DNA from: Lingula anatina
Taxonomy: Eukaryota > Brachiopoda > Lingulata > Lingulida > Lingulidae
Length of the DNA stretch: 64,000 nt
Direction: 5' to 3'
NCBI RefSeq assembly: GCF_001039355.2
Contig: NW_019774981.1
Span: 207,254 to 271,253, forward strand
Shown here piece by piece: positions 45,701 to 56,800 of the stretch. Position 1 is the first letter of the stretch, and the number at the start of each line of letters is the position of its first letter. The notes beneath the pieces were generated by a model. That model made no database searches, was not told the origin of the DNA, and saw only the letters and a list, made by a program, of their open reading frames with translations. The translations under genes were made by a program, and so were the position numbers.

Positions 45701-48700
45701 GTAAGATTTAACACCAAGATCCATTGATGGACTGTTTAAAGTGTAAGTTTGCCCAAATAGAGTTGGAGACTCGGGTCTTAAGCTATCAGAGTGGTCTCCA
45801 TGGGGTCTAGACCCTTTTAAAAGGAATGTGTCTGCATCTTGTCTGTCTTTTGCGCAACTCTTTAGATCAAATGTAGAACTTGATGTTGTCATGGAAAATG
45901 AAGAAGGAAATACCATTTCATCATTTGAGCAATGGTCAGGTACAATACCAGCAATATTAGGTACAGAGCCTCCATATTTTCTTCTCAGTTTGAACTCCTC
46001 AAAACTTGGAATGTGAAATTTAGTCTTCCAAGGGACAAGCCTTTCAGGTTCAGAATTTGACTTACTGAGAGATGACCTGGTTGAGGATGCCTCCACTAAA
46101 TCGTTATCAAAACCACGAGGCCATTTCTCAGGTGTTGGCGGTAAACTCTTAGAAACTCCCTCACTAACATTATCCACTAAATCATAACTATTACATTTCC
46201 CCTGCTGAGCAAAGAGCTGTCGTTTTGCTGTAGCGACTGACAGTGTTGAAGGACTCCCGTCTTGGTTGTCACTTACTGTGGGACTGGGCCTATTCTGTTG
46301 GCTTGTATTCTCACCCACTTTCACATTAGCCACTAGGCTTAACGAAGACTCTGAAAGCGAAATAGGTATTCTACCAGAATACTGACTAATTTTTGAACTT
46401 TCATTCATGATATGTTTTGATTTCCTTGTGCCATCTACAATTCCTTCAACATCTTTGTCCTCATTTGGCATGATATAGTTCTTGTTGTCTGGACTGTGAA
46501 ATAAATCAAGTTGTGTCTGTGTCAGAGGATAATCACCAGTTTGAAAGCCACTTTGTGCAAATTGAGCATTCCTTGATTTGTCTCTTAAATACTTTGTTAT
46601 CAAGTCTTCCGTGTTCAAATTGTAAGTAACAACTTGCTCCCTTTTTGATTCAATATTTTTGATTGGTGATGATTCTTTAATGCCATATTTCTGCTTGTAT
46701 TCCTTAAGGTAATCTATTTTGCCAGCTTTTCCTTGTAGATTATCCACCGAAGAAGAGCAATTCTCTTGAGGTTGGCGGTCCTTTGATGTTTCATTGATTA
46801 TAGTAATCTCAGTTGCACCTGACATTTCTAATGTCTGGCAGCTGGGAGACAAATCATCAGTTTCCACAGATAGTGNGTACATAAAAAAAAAGTGATAGCA
46901 AAGTGGAGCAAAATAAATATGAAGAGAAAAAATGTGGTACAGTATAAAAAGGCCAGGCCAAAACAGACTACAGAATCAGAACCTGGTCACCAGGCAGTGG
47001 TTTTCTAGCTACCTGACTAAGTTCAGTCTGTTCCAGTCGTTTGAACCTCTTGCTGTACTTGGTGAACAGATCCTCAGACCTGGGTGCAGTGTATCCAGAC
47101 TGGAGGGCCTCTACATAGTTATTGAACCTGGGACTGGTGGTCACCTTGAGGAGGAGAAATGTGTTAATGAAAACATGATGAGTGATAATCGAAAAGTGAT
47201 GATGAATGTGATTTTTTTCAAAGCTAGCAACTCTCATCAAAACCAATTTACAAAAGTTAAAAGATGACATAAAAATAAAATTTCAATAGCTTTATCTTAA
47301 ATACCTGCAAATGAATTGACCACAACAAAAACAATGGAATAAATAATTATAAAAAGAAATAAACAAATAAATATATTAAGTAATAAAATGATAATAATCT
47401 AGCACACAAAAATACACCATGCCATGCTGTTTCATGCACAAAGGGGTAAGGGGTGTTCAAGCCTCAAATCTCACACCACCTACCTCAGGTCTTGGAGAGT
47501 TCTCCGCTGAGCTGATTTCTTCCTTCAGATCTCTGGCCATACTTGTACCTGCTACTTCTTCCTTTCTCTCAGGTTGTTCAAGTCCACAGTCCTCAAAACT
47601 GACATCATCAAATTCTCCTAGACTTCTAGAACTACTGGGCACATCAGGCAAGGTATGTTCAGAGCATTCCAAGTCGGATTCTAAACTAGATAGATCTAAG
47701 TCTAACATTTCTACGTCCCCCAGTCTCTGGTGCTGGGAAACTGAAAAGTCTACAGGCGCCATCTGGTGTCTGGGACTAGAAGGGAACATGCTATTGTCTC
47801 TAGGTAACATGTCTAGTCTATCATCAGTAGAAGTAATTGCCATGCAGCTATCAAGGTCAGGCTCAATACTCACTTTATAATCTTTTTTCTTGGTATACAA
47901 GTTCTGTTTGATAGGAGCACTGCCTTGTTCTTGGTCTGTTTTGGCAGTACGTTTCATATCTCTCTTTTCCTTACTGACAGAACTCGGCAAGAATGTGGCA
48001 TCCCCAGAACTCAGTCCTAAACTGGAATGTGGTCTAGGAGGTGGTTTAGACTTTCCTTTCTTTTTCTTTTCTGAACCTTTTCTTGTCTCATTTTTCTTCT
48101 CATCATTATCATAAGAAAGGGGAATTTCACTATCGTCTTTACTTATTGACCTAATCTTTTTTATTTGATTGTCAGACTTGGCACGAGAGAAAGCTGGCTG
48201 TGGATGGTGTGACACAGAATCATTTCTCCTATTTATAAATGGCTCAACACAGTCGTTGTCCATTTGATATTTTCTGAGATATTTCTCATATTCTTCTTTA
48301 ACATGTCTTTTTGGTTTCTGTCTGCTACTACTACTACTACTTGGCACATACATTTGTTCTTCTAACTGTTGGTGCTGGACGACTTTCACAACATCTGTTA
48401 CTGTTCCTAAATCAGATTTACTTTTCCCTCGATGTTTTTTCGATGTATGTTTGGAGGAATCTTTTGGGGTACTCTCCCTATCTGATGCTTCCACCAGGGT
48501 GAGGATATCATCATCCTGACTTTGAGATTTCCTGGAATGTTTTCTGTGTTTCACTTTATCCATGTTGTCATTGTCATGGTTACCTGCCTGTTCTAGGAGA
48601 TGAGCCACATTCCCCAGGTCTGACTTGCTCTTTCTTCTTCGATGAGGCTCAGTTACAATCTCATCAGAGAATGTCACCCTGGGGCTGCTTTGGCAACTTT

Positions 48701-51233
48701 TATCAGATTTACAGCGTCGGAGCTTTTCTTTTTGTATGTCTGCATCATGCAGAGCATCTTCAATTTCTTTTAATGATGAAGGGATTTTGGTTTTTGATAA
48801 ATGGTTGTCCTGATCATCCAGTGATTTTGACCTATGGTGTTGGGACTCCTGCTGTCCAAATAATTTCTGCATTGACTTATATCCCCTGGGGGAATTACAG
48901 TGACCTCTGTCCACTGACTGTCCAGTCTTTGTCATTATCTTTGGAACAGTAGGGTTAAGGGCTTGCACATGAATTTCCCATGATGACTGGGGTGAAGCAG
49001 TATTGTCAGATGTGCTAGGTGAGACAGCTGCATTGCGTGGAGATGTTCTCAAGTAAGATTTAACACCAAGATCTATTGATGGGCTGTTTAAAGTGTAAGT
49101 TTGCCCAAATGGAGTTGGAGACTCGGGTCTTAAGCTATTAGAGTGGTCTCCATGGGGTCTAGATCCTTTTAAGAGGAATGTGTCTGCATCTTGTCCATCT
49201 TTTGCACAGCTCTTTAGATCAAATGTAGAGCTTGATGTTGTCATGGAAAATGAAGAAGGAAATGCCATTTCATCATTTGAGCAATGGTCAGGTAAAATAC
49301 CAGCAATATTAGGTACAGAGCCTCCATATTTTCTTCTCAGTTTGAACTCCTCAAAACTTGGAATGTGAAATTTAGTCTTCCAGGGGACAAGCCTTTCAGG
49401 TTCAGAATTTGACTTACTGAGAGATGACCTGGTTGAGGATGCCTCCACTAAATCGTTATCAAAACCACGAGACCATTTCTCAGGTGTTGGCGGTAAACTC
49501 TTAGAAACTCCCTCACCAACATTATCCACTAAATCATAACTATTACATTTCCCCTGCTGAGCAAAGAGCTGTCGTTTTGCTGTAGCGGCTGACAGTGTTG
49601 AAGGACTCCCGTCTTGGTTGTCACTTGCTGTGGGACTGGGCCTATTCTGTTGGCTTGTATTCTCACCCACTTTCACATTAGCCACTAGGCTTAACGAAGA
49701 CTCTGAAAGCGAAATAGGTATTCTACCAGAATACTGACTAATTTTTGAACTTTCATTCATGATATGTTTTGATTTCCTTGTGCCATCTACAATTCCTTCA
49801 ACATCTTTGTCCTCATTTGGCATGATATAGTTCTTGTTGTCTGGACTGTGAAATAAATCAAGTTGTGTCTGTGTCAGAGGATAATCACCAGTTTGAAAGC
49901 CACTTTGTGCAAATTGAGCATTCCTTGATTTGTCTCTTAAATACTTTGTTATCAAGTCTTCCGTGTTCAAATTGTAAGTAACAACTTGGTCCCTTTTTGA
50001 TTCAATATTTTTGATTGGTGATGATTCTTTAATGCCATATTTCTGCTTGTATTCCTTAAGGTAATCTATTTTGCCAGCTTTTCCTTGTAGATTATCCACC
50101 GAAGAAGAGCAATTCTCTTGAGGTTGGCGGTCCTTTGATGTTTCATTGATTATAGTAATCTCAGTTGCACCTGACATTTCTAATGTCTGGCAGCTGGGAG
50201 ACAAATCATCAGTTTCCACAGATAGCGTTTCCGATTTTTCATTAATATAACCACTGTCAGGTTTATTTTCATAATCAATCTGGCCGTTTGGAGACAAAGC
50301 AATTTCGGATTCTTCATTCTGTATCGCATCCTTGGGAACAGGATATTTACCATTTTGCTCTTGGATATCTATTTCAAATGAGTAAGACTCATCACTTTCC
50401 TCCAAGTCTACCTCTAACTCTGCTGCATGCTGTATCCTAAGCCGCCTCTCCTCTGCAAGTAGCCTCTCCGTCTGTTCTAGCTGTGCCTTTATGCGTTCTG
50501 TTATATCTATTTGCTTTAAGGCAGCCATTTTTGTTCTCTGTTTTATAATGTCGAAGTAGCTGTGTATCTGCCCCTCCGTTCCTCTCGGAGAGGGTTGTTG
50601 GTCTGCAGCTTGCACACCATTATTTGAATTATTTTTGTATATTTCCAATTTAGTATCTGAATTATTTCCATAACTTCCTTTCTTTGAACAATTTGAAGTT
50701 TTGGGGTGAGATTGACTCACCCCATTTTGTTCAGATGTCCTTAGTTTAATTTTCAAAGATCTTTTTTGGCCATGTTTTGAGCTGGAAATTCTTGCTTTAT
50801 CGTTTGTTGTGGCAGATTTTTTGCTTGAAACCACATCTCCACAGTCATTTTCTAACTGATTGAACTTTAATTTGCCACAGCATGAAGTGAAATCAAAACT
50901 TTTTGTATTTTGCTGCTGACATTCAGAATGAGACTCGACAGCCTTCTCTTTTGCTCTTATTTTTCTGTTTTTTCCTTTGCTCTTGTCATGTTTCTGTCGT
51001 CTTGATTTGTTCTCAGTCTCAGGGTCCCAGTGAGAGCTTGTGTCGAGAGCAGTCTGGTGATGTGGATGAAATCTATCATTTGATTGGCTGAATTGATCGT
51101 CTGCTTGGGCCAACACAAATGAATACCTGTCAATCAGTTCTTTGCTTGACCATCTGGTCACCTGCTGCTCTGGCACATCAAACCTCACTTGTTTAACTTT
51201 TCTTTTTGTCTGAAAATGAAAAATTTCCGACAT
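36749..51233 (-). CDS. large RhoGEF (DH-PH) protein with long disordered N-terminus
   Basis: Sixteen coding exons join in phase on the minus strand: 51233-47484, 47144-46983 (repeated as 43810-43649), 43097-42941, 42585-42395, 41788-41669, 41249-41166, 40890-40720, 40218-40066, 39896-39813, 39126-38981, 38794-38680, 38466-38374, 38191-38036, 37731-37615, 37369-37271 and 36880-36749 (TAA). Counting exon 2 once gives about 1909 residues. The ATG at 51233 lies 11 bases past an acceptor. The N-terminal 1250 residues are low-complexity and Ser/Lys-rich with a coiled coil at about 236-285. C-x2-C-x16-C-x2-C lies at 1492-1515. The DH domain (about 1522-1711) has ELVDTELSYGRDL and FLMVPVQRIMKYPLLLGRL; the PH domain (about 1742-1905) ends DTLLWYRHLKYL. 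DH-PH proteins load GTP on Rho GTPases at membranes or the cytoskeleton. I cannot name the subfamily. Confidence 0.85.
36956..37160. mobile_element. probable 205-base MITE in the last RhoGEF intron
   Basis: The ends GTGGACTAAATATGGCCGAC and the reverse complement of the right end, GTGCGGATCAAATATGGCAG, are imperfect inverted repeats that continue over about 35 bases. There is no clear target duplication. Confidence 0.55.
39198..39380. repeat. 33-base minisatellite, array 1 (RhoGEF intron)
   Basis: Five to six units of 33 bases built on CCCAGCCTCACCTAACACAA followed by TCAAGACTTCTCA. On the plus strand the unit is 11 codons (TSHPASPNTIK) and stays open, only because 33 is divisible by three. 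Confidence 0.75.
40425..40515. repeat. dispersed repeat, partial copy 3
   Basis: GGATCAATCCAACTC, ATTGTCTGACACG and AAGGGGGTAAATAA parallel the repeat at 20,010-20,185. The copy is diverged and lies in a RhoGEF intron just beside minisatellite array 2. Confidence 0.4.
40548..40712. repeat. 33-base minisatellite, array 2 (RhoGEF intron)
   Basis: About five diverged units with the same core as array 1 (GACCCAGnCTCACCTAACACAATCAnnACC). It ends within about 10 bases of the donor of the exon carrying the CxxC motif (40,720). Confidence 0.7.
43533..46874 (-). repeat. second copy of RhoGEF exons 1 (partial) and 2: unmerged allele
   Basis: This block holds exon 2 (43810-43649) and the 3' part of exon 1 (46874-44138) and is nearly identical to 46,880-50,225. 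It breaks at the N at 46,875, mid-codon in exon 1, with no acceptor. Both versions are fully open, and the differences are substitutions and whole-codon indels (NDCEPF against NDCVEPF; GQESQ against GQQESQ; exon 2 starts ATG in one and GTG in the other), as expected of two alleles. The other contig starts in the A-run found here at 43,533-43,556, a typical assembly break point. Confidence 0.8.
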
Positions 51234-51244
51234 TTTAAACAAAT
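51234..51244 (-). other. 5' UTR part of the first coding exon of the RhoGEF
   Basis: The acceptor TCTTTACAG precedes 51244 on the minus strand, so at least one untranslated exon lies upstream. Eleven bases (ATTTGTTTAAA) separate it from the ATG, with A at -3. Confidence 0.55.
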
Positions 51245-53010
51245 CTGTAAAGACATCTTCAGAATTACAGTATTCTCATGGAAAAAAAATTAAGTACAGC
51301 CAACAGCTGGCCACTGCAAGTGTGTAGCTGACAATATTTTTGTCTCAATGTCTTTAAATCTTAGTGGCTTAATGTGGAAAACTGCTTGAAAAACACATAC
51401 ATCAACTTCTCCCTAAAGATTCTAGGATCTTTAACTCTCACCACATATATTTCCAATGTACTAGAAATTTCAACAAATTCTCTTAATGCTTAAATCTTTC
51501 ATTCCCATCACTCTCCATCTTTCATTGAATAAAACAGGCAGGAGTAGCAATCTATGACCCTAAATTTTGGGAGTGTACAAATCTATTCATTTGAAAATGG
51601 CAGAACTGGGTCAGGCTACACTTCACTGCCTTGTGTACCAGGTCACTGACGTCTGGCACGTACATGAACACTTACAAACCAGGATGATTGAAAATTATGT
51701 TTGCGTTGACAATAATGATGACTGAGTTGTTATCATATGTTGTGCGCTAGGTCCTTTTAGGATATTAGTCACTTTCTGTTCCATTCATTGGGCATGACCA
51801 ATATGCTAAAAAAATATGTAAAAATGCAGTGAACTAGTGCCTCAGCTGGTAGACACAAATAACATAACGACAAAATCTGTACTATTTTAAATTACAATAA
51901 TGATTAAAGCCTGTTTTTTTTTAAAGTTACAAACCTTCAATAAAATAGTCTTCTTAGATTCTTAAGTTCAAACACCCTTTAAAACGTCTTTGAGAAAAGG
52001 CATGTTAAAACTCTGTAAAGAAAATTCATTAAAAAAATTGCAGGTCTGAATCCAAAATCACAATCACAATCTGCCTGCCATGTTTCTGTTAACTAAGAAA
52101 AAAAATTCAAGCTCACACCTCCCCCCCCCCTCCCCCGAGTCTTAATGCATCGATCAATCACTCTTCAAACAATGATGAGGCTAATATGATTTTTTTTCCT
52201 TTTCAAAAAACCCATAAACGTCAGCTGCTGTCATCAAAGCTGACTGGAACAATAAGCAACCCCACTTAGAGAAGAAGAACAGAAATAAGTTCTAATATAA
52301 AACCATAAATATTAAAAAAAAAAAAAAAAAATCCTACATTTTGTTGTCTGGAGATCTTGTCTAGAATTTTAATCCACCACAGTCGGGCAGACTGATAAAG
52401 TTCCTTCATTCATAATGGTAATGGCATAACAGAATAAACAAATGTGACACTGAACAAAAGTCGTCAGATCAATAAGAATTGGGGCTCTCATCCAAATCAA
52501 GGGGCTGGCTCAAACTGATTCTTTGTATGATTATATACATTCCCCATTACATATGTCATTTAATTAAGACCATTTTAATAGCTCTCAAACTATTTTGCTC
52601 AAGTTTTAAAATCTCAAAATCTCGAGGAAAATTCATCTAACATAGGTCTAAATGATGTGTTCAACTTCATGTGCCTCACTGCATGAATACTGGTCTACAA
52701 CTACACAATCTATAATTCAAAATTTTCACACACAGCACACCATTCTACCTCCAGGCATATATAAGCCCCCTTACGTAATGTTTCATGTTTTCTAAAGAAC
52801 CGGTTTACTCAACCATTTGGGGTAACCAAATCACGCCCAGATCAATACCATAAGTCCCAATTAAACTGACAACACTAGGGACCCAGTCAAAAGAGCAAGA
52901 AATCAATTCACCATTGATTATCTGACACTTGTAAAAACATGGTCGGCACAGTGTTTGGTGTGATAAAGACTTCAAAAGTGTTTTACCTGAAGTTAACTAA
53001 TTGGCTTGAA

Positions 53011-53042
<32 letters not shown>

Positions 53043-53811
53043 ACAATTGCTAAAATCTAAAATAAAATCAATTTTTGAATACAACCAACTTTGCAGGCAA
53101 TTAACCTGTTAAAATGAAAACAAAGCTAACAATTAGAAAAAATGAATTCAGCTGTTGCCAAACACTTCCTTTATTCTTAAACTGCAGGGGTAAGCACTGA
53201 CAGCTCCTGTTTCAGATATTCAGAATAAAAACTGTATGTGAAAACCAGGTCTTGAGTTGAGGAGTTCAGAATAGACTCCAGGTCCTACAACATTGCATAA
53301 ACGCCATCAATTTCCTCAATAAAATTCTAGTTAATCAGGTGGAAATCAGCACATTATTACTTCTTTGAAGAGCATTAATGCAAGTTGCATTTGTATCTCA
53401 TAGAAATTCTACTCAAGCTTGCACATTCAACAAATGTACTTTCACAAAAAAAGTGACCCAAGTCAAAGTTTTTAATGAGGCTTTTTACTGAACGTGCACT
53501 ATTTTCAATGCAGTGAGAAATTAACCAGAAAACTACAGCTGCTGTTTTTTCTACTGTCCCAAGCATAAAATCTAGACTATAAACTCACACAGCTGAGCAA
53601 GTTGATTGTATGAAATGTGTTCATTGTCTGTGTGATCTAGTCATTAATCTTTTAGTTGCACTACCTGCAGGCCACTATATTGATCAATACAGTTGAGGAG
53701 TGCTTGCTACTCCCTTTAACTTCACCAACTTAATTAATTACTTGCTTTTAATGCACAGATATTGCATTAGAGTATTGAAAACTCATGGGCAGATGGGCAG
53801 GGGGCTTTATG

Positions 53812-53886
53812 GGGGGGGGGGCCAGGGGGGGGGGGNNNNNNNNNNNNNNNNNNNNNNNNNGGGGGGGGGGGGGGGGGGGGGGGGGG
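53812..53886. repeat. poly-G tract interrupted by 25 N
   Basis: G-runs flank an N block at 53,836-53,860. This sized gap differs from the single-N joins elsewhere. The true length is unknown; such G-runs can form quadruplexes and stop polymerases. Confidence 0.85.
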
Positions 53887-56800
53887 AGGTTTTCCAAAGC
53901 ACATTTTTCAGTTTTTTCTAACTTAAAAGTTATGAAAGGACTGGCTGCCTTTGGAATGTTAGAGCAAGTTTACTTGACAAATTAATTACTGGAAGACTGA
54001 ACTTGAATTTCCTCAACAAACATCAATAACAACTAATCAACTGTTCAAGCAAGAAATGTGTCAGAACAAATAATATTTCATATCATTTTAGAGATGGGTG
54101 CACATTACCCTCTTGTGTCAATAAATCCCAATCAATTATCAAATAGGGATCTTGAATGCTAATATTTGTCAGCACCTCCACCAGTTTTATCAAAGGAAGG
54201 TACACTTTAAATATTTCTATAATCTTTCCAGAGTTATAATGCTATCATAATTATGGTAACTGTAAATAGTGTATGAAGGTCAAACATGAGACTGTACATT
54301 ATCACAAGCTGAAGTACTAGTTTAGCTCAGCACCAAGTGTCAAATATATGTGGTAAAAAAAAAACAAGATGAAGGACACGATTCCTGGAAAATGTCACTA
54401 CATCTCCATGTCCAAAGAAACAGAACTGACATATGTATTCACAAAAGTGGGAAGTTCATTAAATTTCTATGGAAAGCAACAGCACTCCTACCATTACAGA
54501 AAATAGTATGGCATTTATTTCTCATAAATTATTTTAATCAAAAGGGGGATGGTTATAACTCTATTTTAGAGGAACTCTTTTCTGCATGTGTAACTTAAAA
54601 TTAATACATGTACAACTTGGTAGATGACTGAACCTCAACAGTATCCACACAATCAGAAATATCTTCTATTCAATACTACCCTAATTTCTGGCTTCCATTT
54701 CCTTAATACAATGGAATATATAAATCAATGAAAGAATCTAGGGTAATGTTTATGTATACTGGACAGAAAAAAAAAGCCCCATTATATGTTATTTGTTTCC
54801 TGCTGAGTTAATTGCCATCTTCCATTATTAATATACATATATTAGCATTCACTCTCAAGGAGCATTGATTTAAACTGGGTGTCTATGATTTTCTTTAAAA
54901 ACATGATGCCACTTTGAGGTTGTGATTTTCAGTATGCTGTAAATGTTACGTACAATTTAGTAAATTTTAAACCTAGAATATGCCATACTTACATGTGCTT
55001 GTTACTTATAACTCCCATACATGTATCATAAATGCAAGACATCAGCATCTCGTTATTAATTATTAATAGTAAAACTCAAGTTCAAGAACTGGACATTTCA
55101 CCTTCTATTCAGCTCTGTTGTATTTGCATTGTACGCTGCACTGATCTTTAGGACCTTCAGAACCATGTCATGCATACAATCACAACAATAACATTTCCCC
55201 AAATTTACTCCCTCTTTCAACAAACATTCACATTATATACAGCAATGCCTTTCACTTCAAAGCTGGCCGCCTGGCAGATTGCAAGCTAGCCACAACAATG
55301 GTCACCTAAATTTGAACTCAATAAGTTTGCATTACTACTGTGAACAAGACATAAAAGAGACAATCAACAACATGTGTATGGGAATTCATTCAACCTCGAT
55401 AGAATTTTGTGGTGGCTTATTCTTAGGCACAAAATGTATTCAAATGAAATTAATTTTTCACATTCCACCCAACTATTCTTATGATCTGGCACCTGAAGTA
55501 TTACAGGCAGTTAGGGGTAATTCTTTAGGATTAACGGTTCTATAATGTTGGGGTCAAGGTTTTTTTTCCCCAAAGTTGTCCTCTTGAATAGCATATCGTT
55601 AAAGTTCAGTAAACAAGTCTATTGTTTTCAAAGTTGGCAAACCAATAATACTATTTTACACTAGAGAGGCAATTTCTAAAAAAATTATTAGCTTTAATCT
55701 TTAAAATAAAGAAACATTATATAAGATTAAAGTGGCTCTCAGTTTACATGCACAATCACACTGATTAGACTAAAAAAACTTCAAGCTATGGGTTGCAAGA
55801 CTGGTCCAAAACATAAAGCCTTAAAAGATATACATGTAGAAACTCTAAAATTAGGAGCACAAAATAAAACACTCTTCCTAAGCCACAAATATTTTGCAGT
55901 CTCAGCATGTTTCAATGCACCAAGACCACAAAAAACCACCTGATGTGCTTAATTGCTAAAGTAATTAAATCCACAAACATTACCTTTTAAACACTGGAAC
56001 CCATTTCTCACAGGCTACATTTTCACTACTCTGAGTCTAAACTCGAAATTTAGTTCACTTAACATTTCAATAAACACCACTGCTTCACTGCTTGATGTAT
56101 TTGCACTCTATGGTCATATAAATATAAACACAGTAAACAATGGCAGATTGAAGCTTAAAATCACACCAAATGTTTACTTTTATATTTTTTGAATGAGATG
56201 ACTTAAATGGCTATAATGAACAAAAATAACAAAATTTTAAATTTGGTTAGTTTACATAGGAGGCAATGAAAACTTTGAACACAGACCTGAACTTGGGTAA
56301 GGTTACTGGTAAAGAAAAGCGTGCAAAAAGTTAGCAGCTACTGTGTAAATAAATGGCATTCTGTTTTCCTAGGCTGATCAAAATCTCTTTCCACGTCACA
56401 ACTGTCAATTTTTTTAAACAAAAAAATCCTTATAACAGTTACATTTTAAGTTAAGAAAATGTTACATGACGTCATTGTAAGCATGATGAGAGATGTGGGA
56501 CATGCTTATATCCATCTGTTTTCCATTTTTATCAAGTAGTTAACAAGAGCATCTTACCTGTAAGATTTTCAGCTCAATTAATACATCATCAAATATATGG
56601 ATATGAAGACTTATATCACATTACATCAACTCAGATGATTAATTTCTATTTATATGATCCATTACACAAGATTAATAAATTCCTTCTAATATATGTCTCA
56701 AACTGAGCAAATAATCCTGCTAAAGTACTAGTACTGTACCAAACATACACTACAACGTGACATGTTTTCATGCCTGCCAAAGTTTGCATAACCCAGCAGC

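Noticed and set aside
47419-47880. 153-residue plus-strand frame and similar frames to 49,368
   Set aside because: Antisense shadows of the large RhoGEF exon; the same frames recur in its second copy.
43533-50225. Genuine tandem duplication of RhoGEF exons
   Set aside because: The left copy starts mid-exon at an N with no acceptor, both copies are open and differ like alleles, and three other single Ns show the same restart pattern.
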